From Synechococcaceae cyanobacterium (GTDB taxonomy: Bacteria; Cyanobacteriota; Cyanobacteriia; PCC-6307; Cyanobiaceae), in assembly GCA_947458155.1 (NCBI GenBank), contig CANGZM010000007.1, positions 1 through 33,838 of the forward strand: a stretch of DNA of 33,838 nt. The letters are read 5' to 3'. Every line of letters begins with the position of its first letter. Position 1 is the stretch's first letter. Positions 26,018-33,383 of this stretch are shown here, piece by piece. The notes beneath the pieces were generated by a model, which was not told where the DNA came from, did not search any database, and saw only the letters and a program-made list of their open reading frames with translations. Both the position numbers and the translations under genes were made by a program.

Positions 26018-27316
26018 CTATGGATGGTCTAGGGGGGGAAGGTCGATGCGGTTGCCATCCGCCAGAACCATCGTGCGCCGCTCGCCGCGAATCTCGAAGC
26101 GCTCCCCTGCAAAGGTACTGACGACCGGTCCTGGATGGGCCGCCAGGTTCTCCAGCGGGCGTTGGCGTCTGCCCCTGCGCACCATCGCAGCCATGGACTG
26201 CAGAGCGGGAGTGAGCGGCACTGGGCGTCTGCTGCCCCAGGAGCGCCAGCGCCTGCGGCCCCCGGGAGGACTGTGAAAACAGAGGCTACGGACGGCACCC
26301 TCAAGAAAGCAACCCTTCAGCAGCAGACCCCAGTCGCCGAGCAGCTCACCATGGTCACTCACCACGCTCACGGCCACTCGAGAGTGATCGGGGCGTCTGG
26401 CCAGGGCAGCCATCAGGTGCCCCACCTGGGTATCGAGCAAGGCCAGGTGGTCGGCATAGTCGGCGCGCAGCTCCTGCAGGGCCGTACTGGGGATCCCCTC
26501 CGGCCAGCGGGCCATGAGCCGGCTGAGCTGGCAATCCACGGGAAGGCTGTCCGCCCAGCCGGGTCGGGGATCGGGGCCGGGAATCGTGGCGGCGGTGTGA
26601 ACACCACGCCAGCGGGCTGGCACATCGAAGGGCTCGTGAGGCCCCGGAAAGCTCACCCAGAGGAACCAGGGTCGGTCGGTGGGCATGGCTTGCAACTCCG
26701 CCACGGCCTCCGTACCCACCCACAAATCTGGGTAAAGCGCCTCCGGCAACACCGAGGGTTGAACCAAATGGGCGCGGCCGCCCTCGTAGCGATTGGCCAG
26801 ATCCCGGCGGTAGGTCTCCAGCACGCCGGCCTCACGCCAGCGATCCGTAAGCTCACACTCGATCACGGCAAGCGCCCGGGGTCCGGCGATCTCCCGAGCG
26901 CGATCGAAGCCCAACGCCCGCAGCAGGGGGATGTTGTCGCGAAGATCGATCCCCGGCTGGTCGTGGGGTGTCCAGTGGGTTTTGCCGATCAGAGCTGTGG
27001 CGTAACCAGCCTGGCTCAGGTCCCTGACGAACGATGGAGCGTTTGCGGAAATGGTGTAAGGCCTATTACTGGCCAAGCCCAACTCAAGGGGAGTAAGCCC
27101 TGTGAGCCAGCTAGCCCGGGCAGGGACGCAGTGGGGGCAGCTCGTGTAGCACCGCTCCGCCACCCAGCTCTGCCCAGCAAGTTTTTGCAGGTGGGGGAGC
27201 CGCAACCAGGGCTGCCGCAGCCAGTCGCCGCGCCATTGATCGAAGCTAATCAGCAGCCAGCAGTGCGGTGGCTGGCGACGCATCCGGAGCTCTTCATCGA
27301 AACGCCATGATGGCAT
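26018..27316 (-). CDS. Sulfatase-superfamily hydrolase (FGly type; sulfatase or phosphonate/phosphodiester hydrolase)
   Basis: A 432-residue alkaline-phosphatase-fold hydrolase. The FGly motif is CVPARASWLTGL (Cys63-x-Pro-x-Arg67), where Cys is oxidised to formylglycine in active members. Metal-binding positions fit: FDQWRGD (Asp26, Gln27) and VVSDHGELLGDWG (Asp321, His322), with Lys334 after it. IGKTHW (Lys112, His114) matches the GKxH signature, and FPGPHEPFD carries another His. The DQWR start and CxPARAS form recall phosphonate monoester/phosphodiester hydrolases as much as sulfatases. The C-terminal hundred residues, after about 340, are Arg-rich and diverged. No signal peptide is seen, which is odd for a scavenging sulfatase and fits an internal editing role. 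It is upstream of a sulfotransferase in one operon. Confidence 0.88.
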   Translation of the reverse strand: MPSWRFDEELRMRRQPPHCWLLISFDQWRGDWLRQPWLRLPHLQKLAGQSWVAERCYTSCPHCVPARASWLTGLTPLELGLASNRPYTISANAPSFVRDLSQAGYATALIGKTHWTPHDQPGIDLRDNIPLLRALGFDRAREIAGPRALAVIECELTDRWREAGVLETYRRDLANRYEGGRAHLVQPSVLPEALYPDLWVGTEAVAELQAMPTDRPWFLWVSFPGPHEPFDVPARWRGVHTAATIPGPDPRPGWADSLPVDCQLSRLMARWPEGIPSTALQELRADYADHLALLDTQVGHLMAALARRPDHSRVAVSVVSDHGELLGDWGLLLKGCFLEGAVRSLCFHSPPGGRRRWRSWGSRRPVPLTPALQSMAAMVRRGRRQRPLENLAAHPGPVVSTFAGERFEIRGERRTMVLADGNRIDLPPLDHP

Positions 27317-27344
27317 CCGGGAAACGCTGGGTCATGTTACAGGT

Positions 27345-28589
27345 TTAGCCTGGGCCCGGGGATGCTTCCCGGAACCTGTTCCTCAGGTTGAGAATTGGAA
27401 TCTCCACAACAACGTAAAGAAGCCACCCCGCCAGCAAACTGGAGAACATGTAGATGAGAAAGGTATTCGGTAGGGCTTGAAGGGTGCCAGGGGAGCGGAA
27501 CGCTCCGAGGATGGGAAGGTGGACGAGATAGAGCGAATAGCTAGAAGAAGCAGGAATGTCCACCAGCAGCTTCCAGCGTCTGCGGTTGGAGAGCATGACC
27601 GTTCTCATGGGTACCACAGCCGCGAGCAAGATGAAGATGGCGCAGGTGATGCGGCTGAATACCTGACCGGCAACAACTAGCTGGCTGAGAATAAGGGTGG
27701 AGTTCTGAAACTGGGATTTGGCCTGGAGAAGCAAGAATCCAAAACGCAGCGCCAAGCCCAACCCCATCATCGCCAATATGGTGCTCAATAGCACCAAGAT
27801 CATCGAACCGATTCGGGCGGGTGGCGGGCTTGCTGCGAACGAAAACCACCGTCGGAGGCTGGGCTGCACCAGCACAATCGCCGCTAGGCCGCCATAGCTG
27901 AGGGCATCGAGCTGCAACACAGTGGACGCCTTGATTTGCTCGAATCCGAATCCGTTGCGGCAGGCGACCCAGCGAGCCACCAGCATCATGATGATCAAGG
28001 AGAGATGGAGAACGGCGAGACGGAAGCAGACTGCGCTCCTGCGGTCGCAGTCTGAGGGCAAAAAACGACCGATGGTGGTGGCGCTGAGCCCGATCAGCAG
28101 GTAGCTCGCTTCCTCTATTGCCAGCGACCAGGTAACGGGGATCAGCCCGGCCGGCCCCTGGGGAGCCAACGGCAGGGTGGGGAGAAAGAAAGCATTCGCC
28201 AGAATGTCCTGCGGAGAGGTGCCCATGAACAGTCCGGTCACCAGGATCACAAGCCAGTAGAGAGGAAGCGTCCGCAGGAATCGACGCATGAAGAAATTGC
28301 GCGAGGCCTTCCAGCTAGATGCCGTGGCCAGCTTGATGGCCTGGCCGGTGATCAAGTACCCGCTGAGGGCAAAAAACAGTTCGATGCCCCAGTGGGCGGG
28401 AGCGAACCAGTAGTCCCCTCTCCAGAGCTGGGGGAGCAGGACGCGCCCATGGGCGAAGACCACCAGCATGACGGCGCTCGCTCGGATCAGATCGAAACTC
28501 CGGATCCATTCCCGTGGGGTCTGCTCATGCACCTCCGCAGCGGCGGCAGCCTGCTGTAAAGATCCCACCTGGTTTTGATGGACCACCAC
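27345..28589 (-). CDS. Membrane acyltransferase, acyltransferase 3 (OafA/NodX) family
   Basis: A 414-residue integral membrane protein with about ten hydrophobic helices. N-terminal SFDLIRASAVMLVVFAHGRV (catalytic-type His47) and HWGIELFFALSGYLITGQ are the family signature, followed by FFMRRFLRTLPLYWLVILV and PVTWSLAIEEASYLLIG. YSLYLVHLPILGAF is the late conserved motif. Members move acetyl or other acyl groups onto sugars of O-antigen, capsule or other surface glycans at the outer face. The start is GTG at 28589 (GTG at 28568 possible). It is divergent from the next operon and 29 bp downstream of the sulfatase gene start in map terms, on the same strand. Confidence 0.92.
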   Translation of the reverse strand: MVVHQNQVGSLQQAAAAAEVHEQTPREWIRSFDLIRASAVMLVVFAHGRVLLPQLWRGDYWFAPAHWGIELFFALSGYLITGQAIKLATASSWKASRNFFMRRFLRTLPLYWLVILVTGLFMGTSPQDILANAFFLPTLPLAPQGPAGLIPVTWSLAIEEASYLLIGLSATTIGRFLPSDCDRRSAVCFRLAVLHLSLIIMMLVARWVACRNGFGFEQIKASTVLQLDALSYGGLAAIVLVQPSLRRWFSFAASPPPARIGSMILVLLSTILAMMGLGLALRFGFLLLQAKSQFQNSTLILSQLVVAGQVFSRITCAIFILLAAVVPMRTVMLSNRRRWKLLVDIPASSSYSLYLVHLPILGAFRSPGTLQALPNTFLIYMFSSLLAGWLLYVVVEIPILNLRNRFREASPGPG

Positions 28590-28695
28590 GATTAGTGGAA
28601 AGAGAAACTTCTATTACCGTGACCCACTTGCACGTTAAGCCGCATCTGTCGCTCAGCCTCCGGTTAGTCTGCACCATTAGCGGAGCGTGGCGCTG

Positions 28696-29808
28696 GTGAA
28701 CATCAGCCCCTTTTTCCGGCAGGAGTCTTGGGTGCTTGAGAGCGCCTCCGCCGATCACCCCGTTTCGCCCACAACTGCCGAAGTCCCGCCGACGGGGCCG
28801 AAGAACGCCGAGGCCCGGCGCCTCCTGGCCGAAGGAGCGCGCCTGCAGCGAGCCGGCCGGCCGGGGGAGGCGGAGGCCTTTTGGCGGCGTTCCCTTGTCC
28901 TGGCGCCCGCAGACCTGCTGGTGCGCAGGGCGATCAATCAGCTCTGCCCCACGCTCAATAGCCATCCCCTGCCAAGCCGCCGCAGCTGGCCACCCCGGGG
29001 GACCCGCTTTGCCCTGCTGCTGCCAGGCCAACTCCGCTGCCTGGAGCACAGCCGCGGATTCCTTGAGCAGCTTTGCCGCCAGGCCGATCTCTTTGTCTGC
29101 ACCGAGGGGCGCTACCGGGAGGCCGCCACAAGCCTCCGCTGCCGACGCCATCGGGAGGTGCGGATCATCGAGGACGATCCGGAGACAGCGGCCGAGGATG
29201 CGGCCCTGCCCGTGGCTTCAATGAAGCAGTGGCACAAGCTGGCGGTATGCCTGGCAATGGTGCGGGAGCAGGAGCGACACCAGGGCCACCGATATACCCA
29301 TCTGGTGAAACTACGCAGCGATTACCTGCACGTGAATCCTGAGTGGTTCTTCCAAGACCTCGTGCAGCACAAGCACGACGGACTGGCCTGTGCTTCGGAC
29401 AAGGTCTTCGCTGGCAACCGGGACGTGATGATGCTCTTCCGGGGGTTTCAGAAAGCGATTGCTGGGTTCTTCGATGGGCACGAGCACACCTACTGGCCGA
29501 TCAACGTGGAGACCATCCTCAGTTCCGATGATTCCAGCAAGTGGTACGGCATGAACTGGCCTGAACGGCTCGTGGGCAAACCGGCGAGGGTGGAGGAACT
29601 GCGGCAGGTCCTCCAGCGGGGGGGAAGCGAATTGGCGTCGGCGCTGGCCGGGTTCCGGAGCCAACCGGATGAGCCCTTCCTGCGCCTGTTCCAAGGACAT
29701 CCCCGCTTCGCTTCGGAGGTGTGCTTTGCCCGTTTCCTGAACCTCTGCGGTATTGCCGCCCATGGGAACCGGGCACTGCAGGGCTTCCTGCGCAACGACC
29801 GGAGCTGA
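28696..29808 (+). CDS. Putative surface-glycan transferase with N-terminal TPR-like repeat
   Basis: A 370-residue protein whose early part (ARRLLAEGARLQRAGRPGEA, then EAFWRRSLVLAPADLLVRRA) looks like one TPR hairpin. The rest starts FALLLPGQLRCLEHSRGFLE and contains ADLFVCTEG, SMKQWHKLAVCLAMVREQE, YTHLVKLRSDYLH (a D-containing 'RxD' motif as in WavE/DUF-type LPS enzymes) and ASDKVFAGNRDVMMLF. This layout recalls capsule/LPS transferases found by context, but I cannot name a family with certainty. The start is GTG at 28696, with GGAG 10 nt before it; GTG at 28687 is too close to that site. It is the first gene of a four-gene operon. Confidence 0.7.
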   Translation: MNISPFFRQESWVLESASADHPVSPTTAEVPPTGPKNAEARRLLAEGARLQRAGRPGEAEAFWRRSLVLAPADLLVRRAINQLCPTLNSHPLPSRRSWPPRGTRFALLLPGQLRCLEHSRGFLEQLCRQADLFVCTEGRYREAATSLRCRRHREVRIIEDDPETAAEDAALPVASMKQWHKLAVCLAMVREQERHQGHRYTHLVKLRSDYLHVNPEWFFQDLVQHKHDGLACASDKVFAGNRDVMMLFRGFQKAIAGFFDGHEHTYWPINVETILSSDDSSKWYGMNWPERLVGKPARVEELRQVLQRGGSELASALAGFRSQPDEPFLRLFQGHPRFASEVCFARFLNLCGIAAHGNRALQGFLRNDRS

Positions 29809-29814
29809 AGGGAG

Positions 29815-31461
29815 GTGGATCGTCTTGCGATCAGCGTGCTCGTGCCGGCAGGGGGGAGCCTTGCCGCGCGCACCCTCGGACCGGCCCCGCCCTTGCATCC
29901 GGATCCCCTGTGGCTGCCGGCGGGGAGCGCCCTTGCCATCGAACGGATCGCCCGCTTCCACCTGGCCAACCCCGAGGTGTCGGAAGTTCTGGTCGTGAGC
30001 GACTGGGAGGCGGCGGGAGGACCTCCCGCCGATCTGCAATGTCTGGCCGGGGTTCGTCTGCTGCGGGTGCCGCCCCAGTGCCACATTTGCGGCTCCATCG
30101 CGGCGGCCCTTCCAGCCCTGCAGAACGCCTGGGTGATGATCAACCCGATCACCACTCTTCCGAGCCATGCGGCGCAAGCGCAGACGGCCATCCTGATTGG
30201 CAGCGATCCCCTCATCCGCGAGGACTGGTCCTCGCTGCTTGACGAGCGCCCGCAGGGCTGGCGGTTTCTCCGCAAGGGGATACCAGGGGAGGGGGAGCCT
30301 CCTTCCCATCCTTTCACCGGCATCCTCACGGCTCCCGTCTCCCTGCTCAGCGACGTTCTGGCGGATCTGTCAGAGCCGGAGGGCCACGATCTTCTGGCCG
30401 TGGCGGAGCGACTTCATCGCCTGCACGGGGCATCTGTAATCACTACAAAATGGTTTGACCTGGGGCATCGCGCCAGCGTCGCCGACTCGAACCGCAGCCG
30501 CCTGCCCAGCCGCTCTTTCAATCACCTGAGTTATTGCCCCCGGCGCGATGCGATCGTGAAGGTATCGAGCGACGGGGCGCGGCTAAGGCAGGAGATGGCC
30601 TACTTGGAGGCGCTGCCTCCGGCTCTGCGCCGTCATTTCCCTGCCCTGCTGCCCCCGCAGGCGGGGGAGGAAAAGGCACTGGTGATGGAGGCCCTCCCCT
30701 TCCCCAACTTGGCCGAACTCTTTCTCTACTGGCGGATCGGCCCTAATGCCTGGCTGGCGATCCTCGAAAGGCTGGCGGCGATCCTCGCGGAGTTCGCCAC
30801 AGCCAGTTCACCGCGCCAAGGCATGGGGGACTGGCTCTGGGGCCGCAAGCTGGAACAGCGCTGGGAGATGCTCTGGCAGGGAGATGGAAATACGGTGCTG
30901 ATGGGGTGGCGCAAGCAGGGGATGCGTATCAACAGCCGCTGGTATCCCCCGCTGGAGGTGGTCGTGGAGACCATGCTTGAGGCCTTGGGGCCCTTGCAGA
31001 CACGCAGCCAGCTCCAGCTCATTCACGGGGACCTGTGCTTCAACAACATCCTCTGCGACCCCCTTTACACCAGTGTGCGTTTGATCGATCCGCGCGGAGA
31101 GACGCCGCCCGGCCGAATCCTGGCGGTCGGCATCGGCGATGCCCGCTACGACTTGATCAAGCTCAACCATTCCCTCGCCGGCCTCTACGACGCCACTGTG
31201 AACAATCTCTTCTCCCTGGGCGTTGAGAACAACCACCTCGAACTACGGCTCTATGCCCCTCCGAATCACAGGTTCCTGCTGGAGGCAGCCGAGGGGATGT
31301 TGCTCAAGGTGGTGCCTGCCGAAGAGCGGAGAATCCTCACAGCCTGCCTTTTCCTCAGCATGCTGCCGCTGCACAGGGAGGATCCAGCTCGGCAGCTTGC
31401 CCTGGCGGCCACCGGCGTGCTGCTCTGGCACGACGATATCGACACTGCTGTGGCACATTGA
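29815..31461 (+). CDS. Degenerate nucleotidyltransferase fused to APH-like kinase
   Basis: A 548-residue two-domain protein. Residues about 1-215 look like a nucleotidyltransferase fold (ISVLVPAGGS, ERIARFHLANPEVSEVLVVS, GSIAAALPALQNAWVMINP), but the G-x-G-x-R loop and KP pair are not kept, so it may be inactive or binding-only. After the linker TTKWFDLGHRASVADSNRSR, residues about 235-535 form an aminoglycoside/choline-kinase-like phosphotransferase: IVKVSSDG for ATP, QLIHGDLCFNNILCDP (His404-Gly-Asp406, Asn410) as catalytic loop and LIDPRGE (Asp425) as the metal Asp. The substrate is unknown. The start is uncertain: GTG at 29815 overlaps the GGAGG; GTG at 29836 is possible. The stop overlaps the next start (TTGA at 31458-31461). 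Confidence 0.8.
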   Translation: MDRLAISVLVPAGGSLAARTLGPAPPLHPDPLWLPAGSALAIERIARFHLANPEVSEVLVVSDWEAAGGPPADLQCLAGVRLLRVPPQCHICGSIAAALPALQNAWVMINPITTLPSHAAQAQTAILIGSDPLIREDWSSLLDERPQGWRFLRKGIPGEGEPPSHPFTGILTAPVSLLSDVLADLSEPEGHDLLAVAERLHRLHGASVITTKWFDLGHRASVADSNRSRLPSRSFNHLSYCPRRDAIVKVSSDGARLRQEMAYLEALPPALRRHFPALLPPQAGEEKALVMEALPFPNLAELFLYWRIGPNAWLAILERLAAILAEFATASSPRQGMGDWLWGRKLEQRWEMLWQGDGNTVLMGWRKQGMRINSRWYPPLEVVVETMLEALGPLQTRSQLQLIHGDLCFNNILCDPLYTSVRLIDPRGETPPGRILAVGIGDARYDLIKLNHSLAGLYDATVNNLFSLGVENNHLELRLYAPPNHRFLLEAAEGMLLKVVPAEERRILTACLFLSMLPLHREDPARQLALAATGVLLWHDDIDTAVAH

Positions 31462-32255
31462 ATCTGCTTCTCACCGCCGCCGGAGCCGGCAGTCGCTTCC
31501 GCCAGCAAGGAATCTCAACCCCCAAGCCGCTCATCCGGGTGCAGGGCAAGGAGTTGCTGCTTCATGCTCTTGCCTCGTTCGAGCTCGCCCATGGCGACCG
31601 TCTGCTGCTAGGGGTGCAGCGGCAGCACAGGGTCCGTCAGCAGCTTGAGCAGGTGCTGGCGGAGGAGCTGCCCGACGTGTCGGTGAGCTGGGTGGAGCTC
31701 GAGGAGCTGCTGCCGGGGCAACTCGCCACGGCGGCTGCCTGCGTTAGCAGGGCCTGGGGGGAAAACGACCAGGCGCTGGGGGGCCCCCTTCTGATCCACA
31801 ACTGCGACACGGGGTTCGCCTGGCCTGACGAAGGTGGCCGGAGCCTGCTGCCCGGTGAGTCTTACGGGTCCATGGCCGTGTTCCCGGCGGCAGGAGAGCA
31901 CTGGTCCTTCGGCCGCCCTGATCCTGCCGACCCTCGCAGGGCACTGGAGATCCGCGAGAAAAGCCGCATCTCCCCGTTGGCCTCGATCGGGCTCTACGGC
32001 TTCCGGCACGGCGGAGAATTCCTTGCCGATGCCCGCCGATGGCTCCGCGATACCCAACCGCTGCGGGGTGAACACTACGTGGCACCGCTGCTGCAGGGGG
32101 CCCTGGAGCGAGGTGAAACGGTGCTACTGCCGCGGGTGGAGGGGGTGCGGCTGTTCGGGACGCCACAAGAATTGTGCTCAACATTCGGTATCGACCTCGC
32201 GGAGCTGCGCCAACAGAACGCCCCAACCCCTGCTGGGGAGGAGGACCATGGCTGA
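31458..32255 (+). CDS. Nucleotidyltransferase (LicC/sugar-nucleotidyltransferase type)
   Basis: A 265-residue GT-A-like nucleotidyltransferase with intact signature: LLLTAAGAGSRFRQQGIS (G-x-G-x-R at the triphosphate), PKPLIRVQGKELLLHAL (Lys of KPL), LATAAACVSRAW and LIHNCDTGF (the Asp of the usual N-x-D). EIREKSRISPLASIGLYGFR is the later conserved strand. It would couple a phosphorylated small molecule to NTP, giving an NDP- or CDP-activated precursor. The upstream kinase could make its substrate. The start is TTG at 31458, overlapping the previous stop. It overlaps the following gene by 8 bp. Confidence 0.85.
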   Translation: MNLLLTAAGAGSRFRQQGISTPKPLIRVQGKELLLHALASFELAHGDRLLLGVQRQHRVRQQLEQVLAEELPDVSVSWVELEELLPGQLATAAACVSRAWGENDQALGGPLLIHNCDTGFAWPDEGGRSLLPGESYGSMAVFPAAGEHWSFGRPDPADPRRALEIREKSRISPLASIGLYGFRHGGEFLADARRWLRDTQPLRGEHYVAPLLQGALERGETVLLPRVEGVRLFGTPQELCSTFGIDLAELRQQNAPTPAGEEDHG

Positions 32256-33153
32256 GCCGGTGCCGAGGCCCAGCCTCGTGCGGGTGGCCATTCCCCACCA
32301 CTGGCAGCCGCTGGAGGGTCGTGAGGGCCATGGCTCCCTGCGGCGCGAAGAGGGGATGCTGCGGGCAATCGCCCTGGCCCGCTGCCTCGGCGGGGTGCTG
32401 GCGCTGGCCCGTGGTGAGCGCGAGGAGATCCTGGCCATCGCTGATGATCGGATCGAAGCGGCGCCCACCCCTGCCTACCCGGCACGGCGACTGCCCGGGG
32501 TATGGGTCGACTGCCACGTGTTCGTCAATGGCGATGCCTGCCGCCAAGACGTGCTCGCGGCCTTCGAGCGCCGAATCAAAGTGCACCGGCTGCAACTGGA
32601 GGATCCGATGCAGCTGCCCGCAGCCGCCCGGGACTTCCTGCTGCGGGAAGCATCGACAGTGGCGGATCTTTCCCTCTATCTGGAAGATGATCTGGTAATC
32701 GGCGATCGGCTCTATGCCGACAAGCTGTTGTGGTTCTGCGAGCGCACCCAGCACCGCTACACGCTGATGCCCCACCGCTACGAGCTCACCGGCGTGGTCA
32801 GGGCGCCACGGTTGTTTGTGGATGGCCCGATTGATCCTGAGTACCTGCGGGGCTTCCAGGCAACGCAGCAGGGAGTGGCCCAAGGAAGGTTTTGGGATGG
32901 GCAGGAGGTGAGCTTCGATCTGGCGAGCAATCCCCATTCAGGCAGCTTCGCGCTCAGCCGCCCGCAGCAACAACGGCTGCGGCAGGAGGCCCTGGCCGCT
33001 ACAGAGTTCGTGGGGCCGCTGGAAACCGTGGCCACCGGCACCGTGCTGGCCGCATTTCCTGTGATGAAGGCTGGCTGGCAATGGCGGGACTTCCTGCTGC
33101 TCGAGCACGCCCACCCCTCCTTCCTGGCCTGCCGGTTTCGGCGGCAGGAATGA
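32248..33153 (+). CDS. Putative GT-A-like transferase, last gene of the operon
   Basis: A 301-residue protein, [14 protein letters not shown] at the start, then [20 protein letters not shown] and [20 protein letters not shown]. The EDD in a hydrophobic strand is the kind of metal-binding site seen in GT-A enzymes (for example GT25-like LEDD). [20 protein letters not shown] and [17 protein letters not shown] may line the acceptor side. The family is not certain. ATG at 32248 with GAGGA 2-6 nt before it is chosen; a longer frame to 31834 reads through the nucleotidyltransferase in another frame and is rejected. Likely transferase for the operon's activated product. Confidence 0.75.
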   Translation: MAEPVPRPSLVRVAIPHHWQPLEGREGHGSLRREEGMLRAIALARCLGGVLALARGEREEILAIADDRIEAAPTPAYPARRLPGVWVDCHVFVNGDACRQDVLAAFERRIKVHRLQLEDPMQLPAAARDFLLREASTVADLSLYLEDDLVIGDRLYADKLLWFCERTQHRYTLMPHRYELTGVVRAPRLFVDGPIDPEYLRGFQATQQGVAQGRFWDGQEVSFDLASNPHSGSFALSRPQQQRLRQEALAATEFVGPLETVATGTVLAAFPVMKAGWQWRDFLLLEHAHPSFLACRFRRQE

Positions 33154-33383
33154 GGTTTCGCCCACAATCACCACGCCGGCCTCACCCCGGATCACCTTGG
33201 ATTCGAACTCCAGCGCCCAGGGATGGATGCCGGGAGTATCGCCACGGCGGAGGCCATAGCGCACGAAAGTGACTCCCTCTGGCAGGGCCGCCCATGCGGG
33301 CGAGAGCGACAAGAATGTGAGAACAGGATGAATGGGCAAAAAAAGCTCCCCCGAAGGAGAGCTTGGAAAGGATCAACAGAGGA
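33154..33383. other. Gap between the decoration operon and the surface-protein gene
   Basis: The two neighbouring genes converge here. It holds the terminator at 33338-33364. A minus-strand open stretch (33339 leftward) has a signal-peptide-like start but begins inside the T tract and runs antisense into the preceding gene; it is not called a gene. Confidence 0.5.
33338..33364 (-). terminator. Rho-independent terminator with TTCG loop
   Basis: On the minus strand AAGCTCTCC pairs with GGGGAGCTT around a TTCG tetraloop (one T-G wobble) and is followed by seven T in a row that begin within the stem end. It sits about 20 bp after the stop of the minus-strand surface protein and is a textbook intrinsic terminator for it. 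Confidence 0.9.

Noticed and set aside
26135-27310. Long plus-strand frame opposite the sulfatase gene
   Set aside because: Antisense to a gene with complete FGly and metal motifs.
29311-30309. Minus-strand frame across the start of the decoration operon
   Set aside because: It spans two real genes antisense and shows no motifs.
31744-32937. 397-residue minus-strand frame opposite the nucleotidyltransferase and last operon gene
   Set aside because: Antisense to two overlapping genes with good starts and motifs.
32938-33339. Minus-strand frame with a signal-peptide-like start ([11 protein letters not shown])
   Set aside because: Its start lies within the T tract of the terminator at 33338-33364, without a ribosome-binding site, and its second half is antisense to the putative transferase. 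It could be a fragment of a lost secreted protein but is not supportable.
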